A DNA stretch of 7,786 nt, from positions 1-7,786 of the forward strand of contig CALKHM010000325.1 in the NCBI GenBank assembly GCA_937988695.1. Direction: 5' to 3'. The position numbers and the translations under genes are program-made. Below, piece after piece: positions 5,559-7,786 of the stretch. The DNA is from an uncultured Microbacterium sp. (GTDB lineage: Bacteria > Actinomycetota > Actinomycetes > Actinomycetales > Microbacteriaceae). Each line of letters opens with the position of its first letter. Within the stretch, counting starts at the first letter, position 1. Below the pieces are notes generated by a model that saw nothing but the letters and a program-made list of their open reading frames with translations, was not told the origin of the DNA and did not search any database.

Positions 5559-6005
5559 ATGACGACCAACATCTTCGTGAACCTTCCCACGAACGACCTG
5601 GAGCGCAGCAAGGCGTTCTACGCGGCCCTCGGCACGTCGCTGAACCCGCAGTTCACCGACGAGAACGCCGCGTGCATCGTGTGGGACGAGAACGTGTTCT
5701 TCATGGTGTTGCGTCGCGAGTTCTTCGCGACGTTCACCGACAAGCCCATCGGCGACCCGGCGACTTCCTTGGCGGTGTCGACAGCGTTCAGCTGCGACTC
5801 ACGCGCCGACGTCGATCGGATCGTCGAGGCGGGGCTGGCCGCGGGCGGCACCGAGCCACGACCCGCGCAGGACCTCGGGTTCATGTACAGCCGCGACCTG
5901 GACGACCCCGACGGCAACTCCCTCGGGTTCCTCTACATGATCCCCGAAGCCGTCGAACAGGGCCCCGACGCCTACCTGGCCGGGCAGGGGGAAGGCGCGG
6001 CATAG
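5559..6005 (+). CDS. VOC family protein (glyoxalase/bleomycin-resistance fold)
   Basis: This 148-residue protein has the single-chain vicinal-oxygen-chelate layout of two beta-alpha-beta-beta-beta units. Unit one starts IFVNLPTNDLERSKAFYAALG (5-25) and continues NPQFTDENAACIVWDENVFFMVL. Unit two runs from about residue 70 through the helix ADVDRIVEAGLAAGG to GFMYSRDLDDPDGNSLGFLYM. Families of this type include glyoxalases, dioxygenases and drug- or toxin-binding proteins; the reaction here is not known. Many relatives end DPDGHxWE, in which His and Glu are candidate metal ligands; here the segment reads DPDGNSLG, so metal binding or catalysis may be altered. It is the first gene of a tight operon: its TAG is followed directly by the ATG of the HxlR gene. 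No signal peptide is seen, so it is cytoplasmic. Start is set by AAGGAG. The family is secure; function is open. Confidence 0.9.
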   Translation: MTTNIFVNLPTNDLERSKAFYAALGTSLNPQFTDENAACIVWDENVFFMVLRREFFATFTDKPIGDPATSLAVSTAFSCDSRADVDRIVEAGLAAGGTEPRPAQDLGFMYSRDLDDPDGNSLGFLYMIPEAVEQGPDAYLAGQGEGAA

Positions 6006-6707
6006 ATGGCTGCCCGCAGTTACGGTCAATACGGCGGCGTCGCCGCGGCTGTCGAGCTCGTCGGCGAGCGCTGGGCGCTGCTCATCGTCCGCGATCTGCT
6101 CGTCGGTCCGCGGCGGTACACCGATCTGAAGGCCGGCCTGCCGCGCATCCCCACGAACATCCTGTCGGCCCGGCTCAAGGAGCTGCAGGACGGCGGCGTC
6201 GTGCGGCGCGTGCCGATCCTGCGATGCGGGCTGGTGTATGAGCTCACCGACTACGGGCGTGAGCTCGAGCCGATCGTGCTGGCGCTGGCGCGCTGGGGCC
6301 TGCGGACGCTGGGCGAGCCGGGCGCCGACGACGTGTTCACGCCCGACTCGCTGACGGTGGCGCTGCGCGCGGCGTTCCGCCCCGGCGCCGCGCGACCACC
6401 TCTGGATGTCGAGCTGCGTCTGCACGAGATCGCGCTGCGCGTGCAGGTGGCCGGCGCGGCGCTGCAGATCGCGCAGCTCGCTCCGCCCGCTCCGCCCGTG
6501 GGCGGAGCGCTTCCGACCGGCGAGCCCGGCCTCACGATCGCGGCGGGCAGCGGCATCCGCCATGTGCTGACCGGGACGAAGGATGCCGCTGCCGCGCTCG
6601 AGGACGGTGACATCGTCGTCGTGTCCGGCGACGCGGCGCTTCTGGACCCGTTCGTGCAGACGTTCCGGATCGGATCCGGAACGGACGAGGAAAGGAGGAT
6701 CGCATGA
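6006..6707 (+). CDS. HxlR-family winged-helix regulator with a C-terminal SCP2-like extension
   Basis: Residues 1-105 form the HxlR DNA-binding domain: VELVGERWALLIVRDLLVGP, then RYTDLKAGLPRIPTNILSARLKELQDGGVV, a wing at about 66-80, and YELTDYGRELEPIVLALARWG. Typical HxlR proteins are about 100-130 residues; this one has 233. The extra ~125 residues (from DDVFTPDSLTVALRAAFRPG to DPFVQTFRI) resemble the SCP2/sterol-carrier-like ligand domain found in some actinobacterial regulators, but this assignment is tentative. The protein has one cysteine, Cys74 in the wing, unlike HxlR redox sensors that use a cysteine near the N-terminus. The ATG directly follows the VOC stop, with GGGGGAAGG about 10 bases upstream. 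The TGA overlaps the next start (ATGA). It probably controls its own operon through the repeats at 5505-5540; ligand unknown. Confidence 0.9.
   Translation: MAARSYGQYGGVAAAVELVGERWALLIVRDLLVGPRRYTDLKAGLPRIPTNILSARLKELQDGGVVRRVPILRCGLVYELTDYGRELEPIVLALARWGLRTLGEPGADDVFTPDSLTVALRAAFRPGAARPPLDVELRLHEIALRVQVAGAALQIAQLAPPAPPVGGALPTGEPGLTIAAGSGIRHVLTGTKDAAAALEDGDIVVVSGDAALLDPFVQTFRIGSGTDEERRIA
6488..6509. repeat. 10-bp inverted repeat inside the HxlR gene
   Basis: CGCTCCGCCC (6488-6497) and GGGCGGAGCG (6500-6509) pair perfectly around a 2-base centre. The sequence encodes the Pro/Gly-rich hinge PPAPPVGGALP in the C-terminal domain, so GC-rich proline and glycine codons alone could generate it. CTCCGCCC is also directly repeated at 6481 and 6490. 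A function is not shown. Confidence 0.45.
6661..6683. repeat. 23-bp perfect palindrome just before the reductase gene start
   Basis: CGTTCCGGATC (6661-6671) and GATCCGGAACG (6673-6683) are exact 11-bp inverse complements around a single base. It lies in the last codons of the HxlR gene, 7 bases before the ribosome site of the next gene. It could be an mRNA hairpin that tunes translational coupling or RNA decay, or a DNA operator. Confidence 0.6.
6691..6698 (+). promoter_or_regulatory. Ribosome binding site of the reductase-like gene
   Basis: AAAGGAGG stands 5 bases before the ATG at 6704, at the end of the HxlR gene. It is one of the strongest ribosome sites in the window and supports the overlapping start. 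Confidence 0.8.
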
Positions 6708-7336
6708 CCGGTCGTATCGTCATCGATCTGTTCACCACCCTTGACGGCGTCGCCCAGGCGCCGGGCGGGCCCGACGAGGACACCGACGGAGGCTTTCCGT
6801 TCGGCGGCTGGCAGGCACCGCTGATGGACGAGGCCGTCGGCCAGCAGGTCGGCGCCGGGATGGCGGAGCTCGACGCGCTGCTGCTGGGCCGTCGCACCTA
6901 CGACATCTTCGCCGGGTACTGGCCGCACCACACCGAGGGGCCCGATGGGGCGATCGGGCGGCTGTTCGACGAGGTGCCGAAGTACGTCGCCTCGCGGGGG
7001 AGGCCGGTGCTGGAATGGCGGGGCAGCCGCCTGCTGGGCGCCGACCTCGACGCCGAGATCGCGGCGCTGCGAGAACGGCATCGCAACGTGCACGTGATCG
7101 GCAGCGTCGGCTTCGCGCATGCCCTGCTCGACCGTCAACTGTACGACGAGCTCGTGCTGTGGGTCTATCCCATCGTGCTCGGTCAGGGCAAGAAGGTGTT
7201 CCCTGACGGCGCCGCGCCGGCGCGGCTGCGCCTGCTGCAGCATGCGGTCTCGGAGCTCGGGATCGTGCAGCTGCGGTACGCTCCGGCGGGTGCGCCGACC
7301 ACGGGGGACATGACCCGGGAGGATCGCGGAGTCTGA
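6704..7336 (+). CDS. Dihydrofolate reductase-family protein (RibD C-terminal-like)
   Basis: This 210-residue cytoplasmic protein has the fold shared by DHFR and the RibD reductase domain, and probably binds NADPH. Recognisable parts are the N-terminal strand and loop IVIDLFTTLDGVAQAPGG (5-22), ELDALLLGRRTYDIFAGYWP (about 55-74), the nucleotide-binding strand VHVIGSVGFAHALLD and the closing YDELVLWVYPIVLGQGKKVF. Proteins of this YyaP/YwjB-like group are widespread, usually of unknown substrate, and are not the housekeeping folate enzyme. The start codon overlaps the HxlR stop (ATGA) behind a strong AAAGGAGG, so it is the last gene of the VOC-HxlR operon. Cotranscription suggests a reductase acting on the compound or stress that the regulator senses; this is an inference. 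It ends 15 bp from the convergent nuclease gene. Length is normal. Confidence 0.92.
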   Translation: MTGRIVIDLFTTLDGVAQAPGGPDEDTDGGFPFGGWQAPLMDEAVGQQVGAGMAELDALLLGRRTYDIFAGYWPHHTEGPDGAIGRLFDEVPKYVASRGRPVLEWRGSRLLGADLDAEIAALRERHRNVHVIGSVGFAHALLDRQLYDELVLWVYPIVLGQGKKVFPDGAAPARLRLLQHAVSELGIVQLRYAPAGAPTTGDMTREDRGV

Positions 7337-7338
7337 GC

Positions 7339-7359
7339 TCGGCTCGCCGCGTCAGCCGA
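7339..7359. terminator. Possible bidirectional terminator hairpin between convergent genes
   Basis: TCGGCT (7339-7344) and AGCCGA (7354-7359) form a 6-bp stem with a 9-base loop, spanning the 15-bp gap between the reductase-like and nuclease stops and reaching into the nuclease stop codon. There is no T-run, so support comes mainly from the position between convergent genes. Confidence 0.3.
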
Positions 7360-7786
7360 AGATCATCGGAACGTCGTCGTCGGCGTCCGCGCCGTGCAGG
7401 TCGAGATCGACGACGACCGGCACGTGGTCGCTGGGGATCTCACCCTTGCGCTCGTTGCGGTGGATGGATGCCCCGGCTACCGCATCGGCGAACGCGCGCG
7501 AGCCGAGGATGAAGTCGATGCGCATCCCCTCGTTGCGCGGGAAGCGTAGCTGCTTGTAGTCCCAGTACGTGAAGCCGGTGGGCACGAGCGGGCGCACGAC
7601 GTCGGCGAGCCCCGCGCCCTCGAGCGACCGGAAGGCGTCGCGCTCACGCGCTGACACGTGCGTCGAGACGCCTTCGACGACGGTCGGATCGCCGTTGTCG
7701 GCGTCGGTGGGTGCGATGTTGAAGTCGCCGACGAGCGCCATCGGCAGGTTCGGGTCGCGCGTCAGCTCGCTCCTCGTGTGCGCGGC
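7352..7786 (-). CDS. xthA: Exodeoxyribonuclease III-family nuclease, 5'-truncated
   Basis: The frame runs open to the window edge, so only the C-terminal 144 residues are seen; the family is about 260-270 residues. An internal ATG at 7741 lies mid-domain and is not the start. The fragment carries the second half of the endonuclease/exonuclease/phosphatase fold: ALVGDFNIAPTD (Asp21 and Asn23 of the fragment), THVSARERDAFRSLEGAGL, FTYWDY, GMRIDFIL (Asp91) and SDHVPVVVDL (Asp120-His121). These match the E. coli ExoIII active-site residues Asp151, Asn153, Asp229 and Asp258-His259. The enzyme should be a metal-dependent 3'-5' exonuclease and AP endonuclease in base-excision repair. THVS and GMRID place it with ExoIII rather than other EEP phosphatases. 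A short acidic tail ends the protein. It is convergent with the reductase-like gene and seems unrelated to its neighbours in function. Confidence 0.92.
   Translation of the reverse strand, partial: AAHTRSELTRDPNLPMALVGDFNIAPTDADNGDPTVVEGVSTHVSARERDAFRSLEGAGLADVVRPLVPTGFTYWDYKQLRFPRNEGMRIDFILGSRAFADAVAGASIHRNERKGEIPSDHVPVVVDLDLHGADADDDVPMIFG

Noticed and set aside
5799..7243. Long minus-strand frames opposite the VOC-HxlR-reductase operon
   Set aside because: They are shadows of well-supported plus-strand genes and carry no domain signal.
1..7786. tRNA, rRNA, CRISPR array, riboswitch, prophage or integrase site
   Set aside because: No cloverleaf-like segments, regular spaced repeats, conserved aptamer cores or phage/recombinase genes were seen; intergenic regions are all under 225 bp.

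Overview
The window is a 7.8 kb piece of a very GC-rich chromosome. Strong third-position G/C bias, actinobacterial domain architectures and a marked excess of the hexamer GGATGC/GCATCC suggest an actinomycete, most likely of the Microbacteriaceae (Microbacterium-like). That placement is an inference from composition and protein style, not from a marker gene. I see no rRNA, tRNA, CRISPR array, transposase or phage gene; coding density is high and the content looks chromosomal.

Layout. (1) 1-1173, plus strand: the 3' part of a GH15 glucoamylase/trehalase-type glycosidase, cut by the window start. (2) 1247-3261, minus strand: a two-gene ABC exporter (ATPase then ABC-2 permease, stop and start overlapping as ATGA). 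(3) 3262-3484: a 223-bp control region dense in perfect palindromes. (4) 3485-5426, minus strand: a two-component system (DesK/NarX-type histidine kinase, then NarL/LuxR-type response regulator, overlapping by 8 bp). (5) 5427-5558: a divergent intergenic region holding the putative kinase promoter on one side and an operator-like cluster of CTTGTT/AACAAG half-sites on the other. (6) 5559-7336, plus strand: a tight three-gene operon of VOC (glyoxalase-fold) protein, HxlR-type regulator with an extra C-terminal domain, and DHFR/RibD-C-like reductase. (7) 7352-7786, minus strand: the C-terminal part of an exonuclease III-type nuclease, cut by the window end.

How the parts may work together. A kinase/regulator pair next to an ABC-2 exporter is a familiar arrangement in Gram-positive bacteria, where the kinase senses envelope or drug stress and the regulator switches on the exporter. 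The DNA supports such a link. A 28-bp element with only 3 differences lies upstream of both the ABC operon and the kinase gene, in the same orientation and at the same distance (9 bp) from a TANNNT hexamer. Its CCGCGCGG core would sit near -42 in both promoters, a plausible place for an activating response regulator. The ABC control region carries, in addition, a 24-bp near-perfect palindrome and two identical CCGTCA-N4-TGACGG sites spaced 33 bp apart. The second module reads as a self-regulated HxlR operon: operator-like repeats precede the first gene and the regulator is encoded within it. Both regulatory circuits are hypotheses built from sequence patterns; the protein family calls are much firmer.
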